NCBI GenBank assembly: GCA_902796775.1
Contig: CADBQK010000262.1
Coordinates: 1-13,046 of the forward strand
Direction of reading: 5' to 3'
Length of the DNA stretch: 13,046 nucleotides
Origin: an uncultured Lachnospiraceae bacterium
GTDB taxonomy: Bacteria; Bacillota_A; Clostridia; Lachnospirales; Lachnospiraceae
Part shown: in pieces, positions 6,775 to 13,046 of the stretch
How the letters are laid out: every line of letters starts with the position of its first letter
Numbering within the stretch: the stretch's first letter is position 1
The notes under the pieces: generated by a model
The model's database searches: none
Seen by the model: the letters and a program-made list of their open reading frames with translations, nothing else
What the model was told of the DNA's origin: nothing
Translations under genes and position numbers: made by a program

Positions 6775-8394
6775 CTACCTTCCGAAACCACCGAAGAAGC
6801 CGTTTCCATTACCGCCGAAGAAGCTGTCATCCTCCTCTCCGGAATCTCCTCCATAATTGCCGAAACCGCCAAAGCCGCCAAAACCGCCGTTATTGCCGGA
6901 ACTGCCGCCGGAGCTGTTTCCGGAATCCGAATATGTGTCATCAGATTTTGCGCCCAGGATCGTAGTCAGATCTTTTTCGCTGTACTCTCCCTGACTGTCA
7001 GCAAACTGTGCCTTGATCGTCACATTGTCGCCAGGTGCGCATTCTGCAATGGCTGCCTGAAGATCTTCCATTGTCTTGATCTCCTTGCCATTGAATCCGG
7101 TAATGATGCAGCCTGCTTCCAGTCCGGCACGGTCTGCCGCGGATCCGGAGACTACATTGCTAACGTAAACGCCCTGCGGTACATTATAGTTCTTTGCTGT
7201 CTTCTCATCCAGGGTTCCGCCTGCGATCCCAAGGTACGGAGTGTTGTCATCGGTCTTTGTCGTGACTGTCCCGTCAATGATGCCGGTCGCTGTCTGGACC
7301 GCACTGTTGATCGGGATGGCATAACCCATGCCTTCTACATCAGTATCTGAGAATTTTACGGTATTGATGCCGATCACCTCTCCTTTTCCGTTCAGGAGAG
7401 CCCCGCCGCTGTTGCCGGGGTTGATTGCTGCGCTGGTCTGCACCAGTGTCATGGTCTTGTCTGTCAGCTGCACTTCACGGGATGTCGCGCTGATGACACC
7501 TGTTGTCACCGACTGTCCGTAACCGAGTGCATTCCCGATCGCAATTGCGCTTGCACCGGCTCTTAGAGAATCCGAATCTCCCATGACGGCAACCTTGATC
7601 GCAGATCTGGTCTCTTTGGACAGGTCAGAAAGCTTTACCTCAAGGACTGCAATATCGGCATCCGCATCACTGCCCTTAACAACGGCATCTGCCTTTGTAT
7701 CATCCGAAAACTGGACGGATACGGTCTTGGAATCCTCAATCACATGGCAATTGGTCAGAATATAAAGCTTGTCATCGGTACTGCTGATGATAATACCGGA
7801 TCCGGCTCCGCTGCCCTCCTGCCTGTACTGACGCCCAAACCAGTCTGTCACAGTCGACTCCACAGTCGTATTGACTGCTACGATACTGGGCATTACCTCT
7901 TCAACAATATCCGACACATCTTGAGCATCCGTTGTTGATACACCGGTCTGTGATGTATGCACAATGCTGACATTGGAAGAAGGAGCTGCTTCAGTAGTTT
8001 CTGCAGCTAACGAGGACTCTGCGGCAGATGAGGAAGCGGTGGACTCTTTAGGCAGAAATCCTCCAACTGCTTTGTTAAAGCCGAACATCACGCCGGAAGC
8101 CACCAGGCCGAATACCAGGCCAAGGCAGGCTGCTTTTGCGATCCACTGGCCAAAGCTGCTGCCTGAACGGGAACCGCCCTTAGATCTGCGCTGGTGATCC
8201 GGATCTTTGTATCCATCTGCTGAACTGCTGCTGTAAGAATAAGATGAAGAGCCTCCGGATGGGGTGCTGTCATAGTAACTGTAATCATTGTTTGTTTCCG
8301 GACTGCTGCCGGTCCCGGGCTCTAACTCATCGACATTACCGGTCTCTTCCGTACCTTCGCCGGTATAACCGTTCTCATCAAAAATGTCAAACAT
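6775..8394 (-). CDS. htrA: Membrane-anchored HtrA/DegP-type serine protease with PDZ domain and Gly/Phe-rich tail
   Basis: Trypsin-fold protease and chaperone for misfolded proteins outside the membrane. The ATG at 8392-8394 follows an ideal AAGGAGG site (8402-8408) seven bases upstream; length is 539 residues. Order: a cytoplasmic Ser/Tyr-rich low-complexity segment (1-80), one membrane helix (about 84-106), an Ala/Ser/Thr linker (116-140), the protease domain (about 157-375), one PDZ domain (about 386-482) and a tail (483-539). The catalytic triad is visible as His217 in TNCHVIE, Asp247 in DADIAV and Ser329 in NPGNSGG. The tail repeats GGF units, interrupted by an acidic patch, and ends in FGGFGR, which is not part of a standard HtrA. 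It is divergent from the LytR-CpsA-Psr gene and upstream of the clpX-like gene. No convincing terminator follows it, so read-through into clpX is possible. Confidence 0.95.
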   Translation of the reverse strand: MFDIFDENGYTGEGTEETGNVDELEPGTGSSPETNNDYSYYDSTPSGGSSSYSYSSSSADGYKDPDHQRRSKGGSRSGSSFGQWIAKAACLGLVFGLVASGVMFGFNKAVGGFLPKESTASSSAAESSLAAETTEAAPSSNVSIVHTSQTGVSTTDAQDVSDIVEEVMPSIVAVNTTVESTVTDWFGRQYRQEGSGAGSGIIISSTDDKLYILTNCHVIEDSKTVSVQFSDDTKADAVVKGSDADADIAVLEVKLSDLSKETRSAIKVAVMGDSDSLRAGASAIAIGNALGYGQSVTTGVISATSREVQLTDKTMTLVQTSAAINPGNSGGALLNGKGEVIGINTVKFSDTDVEGMGYAIPINSAVQTATGIIDGTVTTKTDDNTPYLGIAGGTLDEKTAKNYNVPQGVYVSNVVSGSAADRAGLEAGCIITGFNGKEIKTMEDLQAAIAECAPGDNVTIKAQFADSQGEYSEKDLTTILGAKSDDTYSDSGNSSGGSSGNNGGFGGFGGFGNYGGDSGEEDDSFFGGNGNGFFGGFGR

Positions 8395-8476
8395 AGCAAA
8401 ACCTCCTTATAGATTTCATAACATATGGTTTGTAAGCAGCCTCTGCAGGAGGACAGCTTTTCTGTTGCATCATTTA

Positions 8477-8505
8477 TTTATATCTCTTTACTGAACACAT
8501 CCTAA
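8477..8505 (-). promoter_or_regulatory. Candidate htrA promoter
   Basis: The minus strand has TATAAA (8477-8482) as a good -10 box, but the hexamer 17 bases upstream is only TTAGGA (8500-8505; three of six matches). The weak -35 would suit an activated promoter. A start near 8470 gives a leader of about 76 bases that contains an imperfect palindrome around CTGCAG (8437-8460). Confidence 0.4.
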
Positions 8506-8508
8506 CAC

Positions 8509-8562
8509 TCTTTTGTGTCCGCTTTGTGAATCATCTGTAAATAAAAAGTGAAACACAAAAGA
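8509..8562. repeat. 10-bp inverted repeat between divergent htrA and LytR-CpsA-Psr promoters
   Basis: TCTTTTGTGT (8509-8518) is mirrored exactly by ACACAAAAGA (8553-8562) across 34 bases. The left arm sits just upstream of the htrA -35 region and the right arm ends one base before the -35 box of the plus-strand promoter. This placement suits a shared regulator of both genes. It does not resemble a terminator. Confidence 0.55.
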
Positions 8563-8563
8563 C

Positions 8564-8592
8564 TTGTCAGAGAGATAATTTTAGGGTATGAT
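8564..8592 (+). promoter_or_regulatory. Promoter of the LytR-CpsA-Psr gene
   Basis: TTGTCA (8564-8569) and TATGAT (8587-8592) are 17 bases apart, each with one mismatch to consensus. The -10 box is embedded in the near-palindrome GGTATGATACC (8585-8595), a possible operator. The predicted start near 8599 leaves a long leader of about 178 bases. Confidence 0.65.
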
Positions 8593-8613
8593 ACCACTTG
8601 TATATAAACATCC

Positions 8614-8667
8614 CGGAATATACCGGCAGACAGGCATGTTTGTAGTCTGATCCGGCTGTCTATTCCG
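8614..8667 (+). promoter_or_regulatory. Structured leader with two alternative folds ahead of the LytR-CpsA-Psr gene
   Basis: An outer 7-bp stem (8614-8620 with 8661-8667) encloses an inner stem made of CCGG (8623-8626 with 8652-8655) and CAGAC (8627-8631 with GTCTG 8645-8649), with a 2-nt bulge. A competing pairing, AGACAG (8628-8633) with CTGTCT (8656-8661), would extend the outer stem and disrupt the inner one. No terminator-like U-run follows. I match it to no known riboswitch class. Confidence 0.45.
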
Positions 8668-8776
8668 TGTATTGACTTTCATTTTGTAACTTTCACCCCC
8701 ATGGCATTCGGGATGCAGGCATTTCACATGAGGTGTTGAACAGTTACCATGTTTTATGTAAAGTAGGGAATCATCT

Positions 8777-9814
8777 ATGGGCAAACTAAAAGACTCATCA
8801 CCCCGGACCCGGCGATGGGGCCTGATCGTGATCATTGAATTTCTCGCGATCATTATCATACTTCCTGTAATCGTAATCGCTTCCAGGCTTTCAAGAATAC
8901 AATCGGCTTCGGTTGAAGATGTCAATAAAAAAGAGATCATCATCAATGATATCGATACAAAAGCGCTGAAGGGTTATGATAATATTGCCCTCTTCGGACT
9001 GGACACCCGCGAAGGGGACCTGAAAAAAGACAGCCGTTCCGACAGCATCATTATCCTGAGCATCAACCACGATTCCAAAATGGTGAAAATCCTGAGCATG
9101 TATCGTGACACCTGCGTCCGTGTCCCGGATTATGGTCTCACAAAGCTGAATCATGCCTATGCTTATGGCGGAGCACAGCTTTCCATGAGTACGATCAATA
9201 CCAATTTCGATCTGAATATTACTGAGTTTGCATCCGTCGATTTCGGCATTCTGGCAGATATCATCGATTCAATAGGCGGTATCGAGCTGGAGGTCTCTGA
9301 TGCTGAGTTTAATCTGATCAATCCTCTGATCAAAGAGCAGAACAAGGTAACGGGCTCTTCATCACCATTGCTGGATGGTCCCGGATACCAACTGCTGAAT
9401 GGTACACAGGCAACCGCCTACTCCCGGATCCGCAAATCAGACAGTGACTTCAAGCGTGCAGAAAGACAGCGGATCGTGCTGGGCAAGGTCTTTGAAAAGG
9501 TAAAACACTCGGATGTACCGACACTCCTGAATGTCATCGATGAAATCCTTCCCAAGGTCTACACAAACCTGACCAGTATCGATCTGATCTCAATTGCAAA
9601 GGATATTGCCAGCTACAATATCGCAGATTCACAGGGCTTTCCTTTCCAGGTCGTAACCGGAAGTCTTGCCGGCGACAGCCTGAGCTATGACTTCTGCGAC
9701 GGATTTAACGACAATGTTACACAGCTCCACCAGTATCTGTTTGACAATGATGAGTATACACCTTCGCCAACTGTACAGGAGATCGGCGATGAGATCTATC
9801 TGAGACGAAGATAA
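8777..9814 (+). CDS. LytR-CpsA-Psr (LCP) family glycopolymer transferase
   Basis: Membrane-anchored enzyme of the family that moves glycopolymers from an undecaprenyl-diphosphate carrier onto peptidoglycan, outside the membrane. The 345 residues start with a short basic cytoplasmic end, one helix (about 14-36) and the LCP domain (about 67-245). Family motifs with their charged residues are visible: LFGLDTRE (72-79; Asp76, Arg78), RSDSIIILS (87-95), MYRDT (108-112; Arg110, Asp111), KLNHAYAYGG (123-132) and LNGTQATAYSRIR (207-219) followed by KRAERQR (226-232). The common SIPRD is here SMYRD. A stretch of about 100 residues with no recognised domain follows. The start has only a weak AGGGA ribosome site. 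It is the only plus-strand gene and faces the sugar transferase and glycosyltransferase unit, whose product could be its substrate; that link is inference. Confidence 0.93.
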   Translation: MGKLKDSSPRTRRWGLIVIIEFLAIIIILPVIVIASRLSRIQSASVEDVNKKEIIINDIDTKALKGYDNIALFGLDTREGDLKKDSRSDSIIILSINHDSKMVKILSMYRDTCVRVPDYGLTKLNHAYAYGGAQLSMSTINTNFDLNITEFASVDFGILADIIDSIGGIELEVSDAEFNLINPLIKEQNKVTGSSSPLLDGPGYQLLNGTQATAYSRIRKSDSDFKRAERQRIVLGKVFEKVKHSDVPTLLNVIDEILPKVYTNLTSIDLISIAKDIASYNIADSQGFPFQVVTGSLAGDSLSYDFCDGFNDNVTQLHQYLFDNDEYTPSPTVQEIGDEIYLRRR

Positions 9815-9842
9815 AGGAAAAACAGATTAACAGTACTGTATG

Positions 9843-9869
9843 AAAAACCCCGGAATACCGGGGTTTTTT
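9843..9869. terminator. Bidirectional terminator between convergent LytR-CpsA-Psr and glycosyltransferase genes
   Basis: A perfect 11-bp stem AAAAACCCCGG/CCGGGGTTTTT (9843-9853 with 9858-9868) closes a four-base loop and is followed by six T on plus and five T on minus. It lies 28 bases past the LytR-CpsA-Psr stop and 53 bases past the glycosyltransferase stop, so it can end both transcripts. Confidence 0.92.
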
Positions 9870-9888
9870 ATTTCCATGGTCATTAAAC

Positions 9889-9910
9889 AGAACGCCCATA
9901 GAACGCCCAT
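9889..9910. repeat. 11-bp perfect tandem duplication
   Basis: AGAACGCCCAT is repeated twice with no spacer in the short untranslated stretch between the glycosyltransferase stop and the terminator. It may be a slippage product. No function is evident. Confidence 0.7.
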
Positions 9911-9922
9911 CTGCCCTGGCCG

Positions 9923-10669
9923 TCAATGCCAGATCCATCCTCTGTATTTCTTCAATCCATTGAACGTATAAGCTGCAAAGCATGCAATGGACTTCCAAAG
10001 CGGAAATCCAAGTACGCGGTACACCATAAATGTTTTATAGGCGGATGCCAGCTTGCTCCCGGATTTACCGGAGTTACTCATTCGGTAGTTCAGAAGCGGT
10101 TCATTGATCCCGCAGGCAAAATGATACTTTTTGAGTATCCTGAGCCAGGTAAGATAGTCTTCGTGATATTTCTCATGAGACATCGGATAGGCAAGAGCAG
10201 CATCCCGCCTGATCAGTACTGAGGAACAATTGATCATGTTATGGGTAAGCAGATCCCGATAGCGGATCACCGGCTTTACCCCGATCGTATGGCTGGTCTT
10301 TTTCCCCTCAGGTGTAACCAGACGTCTGCCTGTGCAGCACAGTACATAGCCGGTCTGCCGGATAAGCTCAAGCTGCCGGGCAAGCTTGCCTTCCTCCCAC
10401 CAGTCATCACTATCCAGAAACGCAATATATCTGCCCCTTGCAGCCCTCACGCCTCTGTTACGGCTCCTGGCAGCTCCTCTGTTTTCACGGTTGCGAAGCA
10501 GAATAACCGGATAAGGCGCTGCTGCTTTCTGCACATCCTCCGTCGAGGCATCATCCACCACAATCACTTCCAGGGGAATGCCCTGACACAAGGCAGACTC
10601 GATTGCCCTCGGGAGCAGGTGAACTTGATTATGCACCGGGATCACAACCGAGACCTCTATGCCATCCAT
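9923..10669 (-). CDS. Family 2 glycosyltransferase (GT-A fold)
   Basis: Inverting sugar transferase that would add a sugar from a nucleotide donor to a lipid-linked glycan at the inner face of the membrane. From ATG 10667-10669 (248 residues) it opens MDGIEVSVVIPVHN, the classic GT2 start. It has VDDAST (38-43), the basic stretch RENRGAARSRNRG (61-73) typical of the fold, DSDD (86-89; metal and donor-phosphate binding) and HED (169-171), which may supply the catalytic base. The C-terminal 30 residues are hydrophobic and basic and may lie on the membrane. An alternative GTG at 10706-10708 adds 13 residues, overlaps the previous stop by one base (TAGTG) and has AAGGA six bases upstream. It could well be the true start. 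Sugar and linkage cannot be predicted. Confidence 0.9.
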   Translation of the reverse strand: MDGIEVSVVIPVHNQVHLLPRAIESALCQGIPLEVIVVDDASTEDVQKAAAPYPVILLRNRENRGAARSRNRGVRAARGRYIAFLDSDDWWEEGKLARQLELIRQTGYVLCCTGRRLVTPEGKKTSHTIGVKPVIRYRDLLTHNMINCSSVLIRRDAALAYPMSHEKYHEDYLTWLRILKKYHFACGINEPLLNYRMSNSGKSGSKLASAYKTFMVYRVLGFPLWKSIACFAAYTFNGLKKYRGWIWH

Positions 10670-10707
10670 CCAGCCACACCCCTTTCTACGATCCGGGCAC
10701 GAATACA

Positions 10708-12093
10708 CTATTGATCCTTCTTCTCATCCAGAGGTGTCAGTGCATCCCCCTCAAGTCCCTGGGAACTGTCCTTCTGGAAGAAAATCTTCACTGTCTGGAC
10801 TATGATCATAAAGTCCAGCAGCAGACTGTAGTTTTCAATATAGGTCAGATCCAGCTTCAGTTTGTCCAGCGGTGTGGTACGGTAATTTCCGAATACCTGG
10901 GCATATCCGGTAAGCCCGGCTTTCATCTTCAGGCGGAAGTCAAACTCCGGGATGATCGCACTGTATTTCGCTGCAATCTCCGGTCTTTCAGGTCTCGGCC
11001 CGACAAACGACATTTCACCTTTCAGAATATTCAGAAGCTGAGGAAGCTCATCAACATGCAGCCGCCGGATGATCGCTCCGACAGGTGTGATCCTGTCATC
11101 TACCGCCCTGGCCAGCCTGGCCTCGGATTCACCCTCCGGGTCTGCATACATGCTTCTAAACTTGTAGATCATAAACACTTTGCCGTCAAGAGTAAGCCGC
11201 TCCTGCGTGTACAGGATCGGCCCGCCATCACAGGCTTTAATGGCAAGGGCAACAATGAGCAGCATGGGAGAAAGCAGGATGAACAGGAACAGTGAGATCA
11301 CGATATCCAGGATCCTTTTGAAAAACTGCTGCTCTACCGTCAGTCCACGGTTGCGGAACAGATACAGCTCCGTATCAAACAGATTCAGCGTTGTTGAACT
11401 TTTGATCATGATATCGGAGATCTTGGGAATCGTGTAGCAGCGGATCCCGTTCCGGTAACAGCGCTTGAGAAGCTTGTTTCTGTATGTAGAGGGGATATCA
11501 CCAATGATGATCGCCTCATATTTGTACATCCTGTCGCAGACCTCATCGAAACCTTCATCCAGGCAAACGGCATCCGCGATCACATACTTGTCCTCTCTTG
11601 TCGTAATCTTATCGACAAGGGATTGCGGACTTCTTCCTGCTCCATGTACCAGCAGAAGCTTTCTCGGAGGAAACAGCTTTGCATATACCCATCGGGAAAA
11701 CACGATCCAGACCATGACAGCAATGATATCATACAATGTCATGATCAGAACAGGTCTGGCATAACGCATGAAACGCCAGCGTCCGATCAGTGCAAGCTGG
11801 ATATAGGTAACGGTATTGCAGCAAAGCACCGCCAGTATCTGGGAAAGGATTACCTCGGAAATCTTCAGATATCCTACCCTGTATGCTCCGAATATCTTGG
11901 AAAAGAAGAAGTTGATGGTCGCATAGATGGAAAGCAAAGCAAAATAGCCCCAGCGGAAATACAGTGTTCCGATAACGCTGCGGAAATTGTAGTACTTATT
12001 CCAGATGTAATAGAATATCGCGACCTGAATCAGCAGAATCAATGCGGATGCCACAAACATCGTCAGGCGCTTATACTGATCTCTGTTGTTCAA
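10708..12093 (-). CDS. Polyisoprenyl-phosphate sugar-1-phosphate transferase (bacterial sugar transferase)
   Basis: Integral membrane enzyme of the WbaP/WcaJ/CpsE type that starts glycan synthesis by moving a sugar phosphate onto undecaprenyl phosphate. The 461 residues hold four N-terminal helices (about 12-32, 45-65, 80-102, 114-134), a cytoplasmic nucleotide-binding-like middle domain beginning LLLVHGAG (146-153), a further hydrophobic segment (about 262-286) and the catalytic domain (258-445). Diagnostic motifs are KFRSM (311-315), DELPQLLNILKGEMSFVGPR (348-367), which includes the catalytic Asp348/Glu349 pair of this superfamily, and AGLTGYAQVFGNYR (392-405). The start is a TTG (12091-12093): an in-frame stop lies just upstream, and the only nearby ATG (residue 12, inside the first helix region) has no ribosome site. 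GGGAGG lies 11 bases before the TTG. The glycosyltransferase gene follows directly, so the two form one unit. Confidence 0.93.
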   Translation of the reverse strand: MNNRDQYKRLTMFVASALILLIQVAIFYYIWNKYYNFRSVIGTLYFRWGYFALLSIYATINFFFSKIFGAYRVGYLKISEVILSQILAVLCCNTVTYIQLALIGRWRFMRYARPVLIMTLYDIIAVMVWIVFSRWVYAKLFPPRKLLLVHGAGRSPQSLVDKITTREDKYVIADAVCLDEGFDEVCDRMYKYEAIIIGDIPSTYRNKLLKRCYRNGIRCYTIPKISDIMIKSSTTLNLFDTELYLFRNRGLTVEQQFFKRILDIVISLFLFILLSPMLLIVALAIKACDGGPILYTQERLTLDGKVFMIYKFRSMYADPEGESEARLARAVDDRITPVGAIIRRLHVDELPQLLNILKGEMSFVGPRPERPEIAAKYSAIIPEFDFRLKMKAGLTGYAQVFGNYRTTPLDKLKLDLTYIENYSLLLDFMIIVQTVKIFFQKDSSQGLEGDALTPLDEKKDQ

Positions 12094-12136
12094 CTGCTCT
12101 GCTGCCTCCCTCTGTATTTATCAAGCTATCACAACA

Positions 12137-12169
12137 CCAGACAGGCTTCTCATCAGGAAGCCTGTCTGG
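12137..12169 (-). terminator. Hairpin between leuA and the sugar transferase gene
   Basis: A perfect 13-bp stem CCAGACAGGCTTC/GAAGCCTGTCTGG (12137-12149 with 12157-12169) closes a 7-nt loop, 21 bases beyond the leuA stop. Downstream on the minus strand is UGUUGUGAU, only partly U-rich, so it is probably the leuA terminator but may leak. I see no convincing promoter between it and the TTG start at 12093, so the sugar transferase may depend on read-through or an atypical promoter. Confidence 0.7.
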
Positions 12170-12190
12170 CAGTTACTTTTTCACTTTCAA

Positions 12191-13046
12191 TTATTGCAGC
12201 TGTTGATTACCCATGCATTCCTCTTTGTAGAGAAGCCGGTTCATAGCACTAAAGATCGCACGTACCGAAGAACGGTTTGTATTGGAGCTGATACCTACGC
12301 CAAAAGCTCTATCCCCTGTGTCTGCATTCATCAATTCGATGTAGGAAGCCGCCTGGGAATCCGACCCGGTCGTCAGTGCCTGCTGCTCATACATCGTCAG
12401 CTTTGTGAGTACACCGACCTGCTCGTCAAGACCTCTCTTCACAGCATCAATAGGGCCGTTTCCGCAGCCGACAGCTGTCTTAAGCTCACCCCGGCAGGTA
12501 TAAGTCAGGGTTACCTTCGTATCGTGGCCGGCACCATTCTCAGAATTATCTTCGATCTTAAGCTTTTTGAAATGCAGCGGATACTTGGCATTGATATACA
12601 TCTCGCGGAACTTGTCCATAATCTGGGAAGGAGCCACCTCTCCCTGTACCTCGGAAATTGCCTGGATCTCATCTGCCAGCTCTTTATGCATCTGTTTAGG
12701 CAGCTTGAATCCGTAATACTGATCCATGACGAATGCTACGCCGCCCTTTCCGGACTGACTGTTGATCCGCACGATCGGCTCATATTTACGGCCGAGATCA
12801 GAAGGATCGATCGGCAGATAAGGTACCTCCCAGATTGTCGACTTTCTCTTCTCCAGTGCCTGCATTCCCTTATTGATAGCATCCTGGTGCGATCCGGAGA
12901 AAGCTGTAAATACCAGTTTCCCTCCATAGGGATGTCTCGGATCCAGAGGCATCTTATTACAGCGCTCGCATACATCTATGATCTCATTGACATTCTCGAT
13001 CTCCAGCTCGGGATTGATCCCCTGGGAGAACATATTGTAGGCTATA
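12191..13046 (-). CDS. leuA: 2-isopropylmalate synthase LeuA, C-terminal part (5' end outside window)
   Basis: First committed enzyme of leucine biosynthesis, joining acetyl-CoA and 2-ketoisovalerate in the cytoplasm. The frame stays open to the right edge (it reads IAYN before the first internal Met), so 284 C-terminal residues are visible and the TIM-barrel start with most metal ligands is missing. HPYGGKLVFTAFSGSHQDAI is the end-of-barrel motif of the long LeuA type found in Corynebacterium and Mycobacterium, and includes the conserved catalytic-region His. A linker region follows, then the regulatory domain that binds leucine for feedback inhibition, recognised by VGCGNGPIDAVKRGL and by YIEL...RAFGVGISSN near the end. 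No frameshift or truncation is seen. It precedes the sugar transferase gene but is separated from it by a hairpin. Confidence 0.95.
   Translation of the reverse strand, partial: IAYNMFSQGINPELEIENVNEIIDVCERCNKMPLDPRHPYGGKLVFTAFSGSHQDAINKGMQALEKRKSTIWEVPYLPIDPSDLGRKYEPIVRINSQSGKGGVAFVMDQYYGFKLPKQMHKELADEIQAISEVQGEVAPSQIMDKFREMYINAKYPLHFKKLKIEDNSENGAGHDTKVTLTYTCRGELKTAVGCGNGPIDAVKRGLDEQVGVLTKLTMYEQQALTTGSDSQAASYIELMNADTGDRAFGVGISSNTNRSSVRAIFSAMNRLLYKEECMGNQQLQ

Noticed and set aside
8737..8764. TTGAAC-17-TAAAGT as the LytR-CpsA-Psr promoter
   Set aside because: Its start point would fall after the ribosome site and only about six bases before the ATG, and the -10 is poor; the 8564-8592 promoter is better.
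8581..8946. Minus-strand open frame of 121 codons opposite the LytR-CpsA-Psr start
   Set aside because: It has no ribosome site or family signal, overlaps the well-supported LytR-CpsA-Psr gene and leader, and its composition is that of an antisense frame.

Overview
The window reads as a chromosomal segment of an anaerobic, low-to-mid GC Gram-positive bacterium of the class Clostridia, most likely a Lachnospiraceae-type gut organism. This is inferred from the lipoprotein-type substrate-binding protein, strong AGGAGG-like ribosome binding sites, a LytR-CpsA-Psr protein, a membrane-anchored HtrA and the style of the sugar transferase. No rRNA or marker gene fixes the taxon. Nearly all genes are on the minus strand; only the LytR-CpsA-Psr gene is on plus. 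No tRNA, rRNA, CRISPR array, insertion sequence or phage gene was seen.

Region 1 (1-3663) is an ABC transporter operon of the BmpA/PnrA (nucleoside-type) class. Transcribed right to left it carries a lipoprotein binding protein, a double-domain ATPase and a first permease that runs off the left edge. A near-consensus promoter precedes the binding protein, and a perfect 14-bp hairpin separates it from the ATPase. Region 2 (3816-5099) is a single-gene unit: a membrane-attached polysaccharide deacetylase with all five family motifs and an Asn/Tyr-rich tail, with its own extended -10 promoter, a structured leader and a strong terminator. Region 3 (5120-8482) holds a divergent ClpX-like unfoldase followed upstream by a membrane-anchored HtrA-type serine protease with a Gly/Phe-rich tail. 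The ClpX-like gene has its own consensus promoter, with a hairpin at the predicted 5' end of its mRNA.

Region 4 (8395-9869) is a regulatory interval of about 380 bp between the divergent htrA and LytR-CpsA-Psr genes, then the latter gene and a bidirectional terminator. The LytR-CpsA-Psr leader can fold into two mutually exclusive stems. Region 5 (9923-12093) is a two-gene glycopolymer unit: a polyisoprenyl-phosphate sugar-1-phosphate transferase, which starts a lipid-linked glycan, overlapping by one base a family 2 glycosyltransferase, which would extend it. Region 6 (12191-13046) is the C-terminal half of LeuA (2-isopropylmalate synthase), cut by the right edge.

Taken together, regions 2 to 5 form a neighbourhood for cell-envelope construction and quality control: glycan initiation, extension, transfer to the wall, wall deacetylation and extracytoplasmic proteolysis. 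The transporter and leuA look like ordinary metabolic flanks. The features most worth a second look are the altered substrate loop of the ClpX-like protein, the 5' hairpin plus 13-bp tandem repeat in front of it, and the switch-like leader of the LytR-CpsA-Psr gene.
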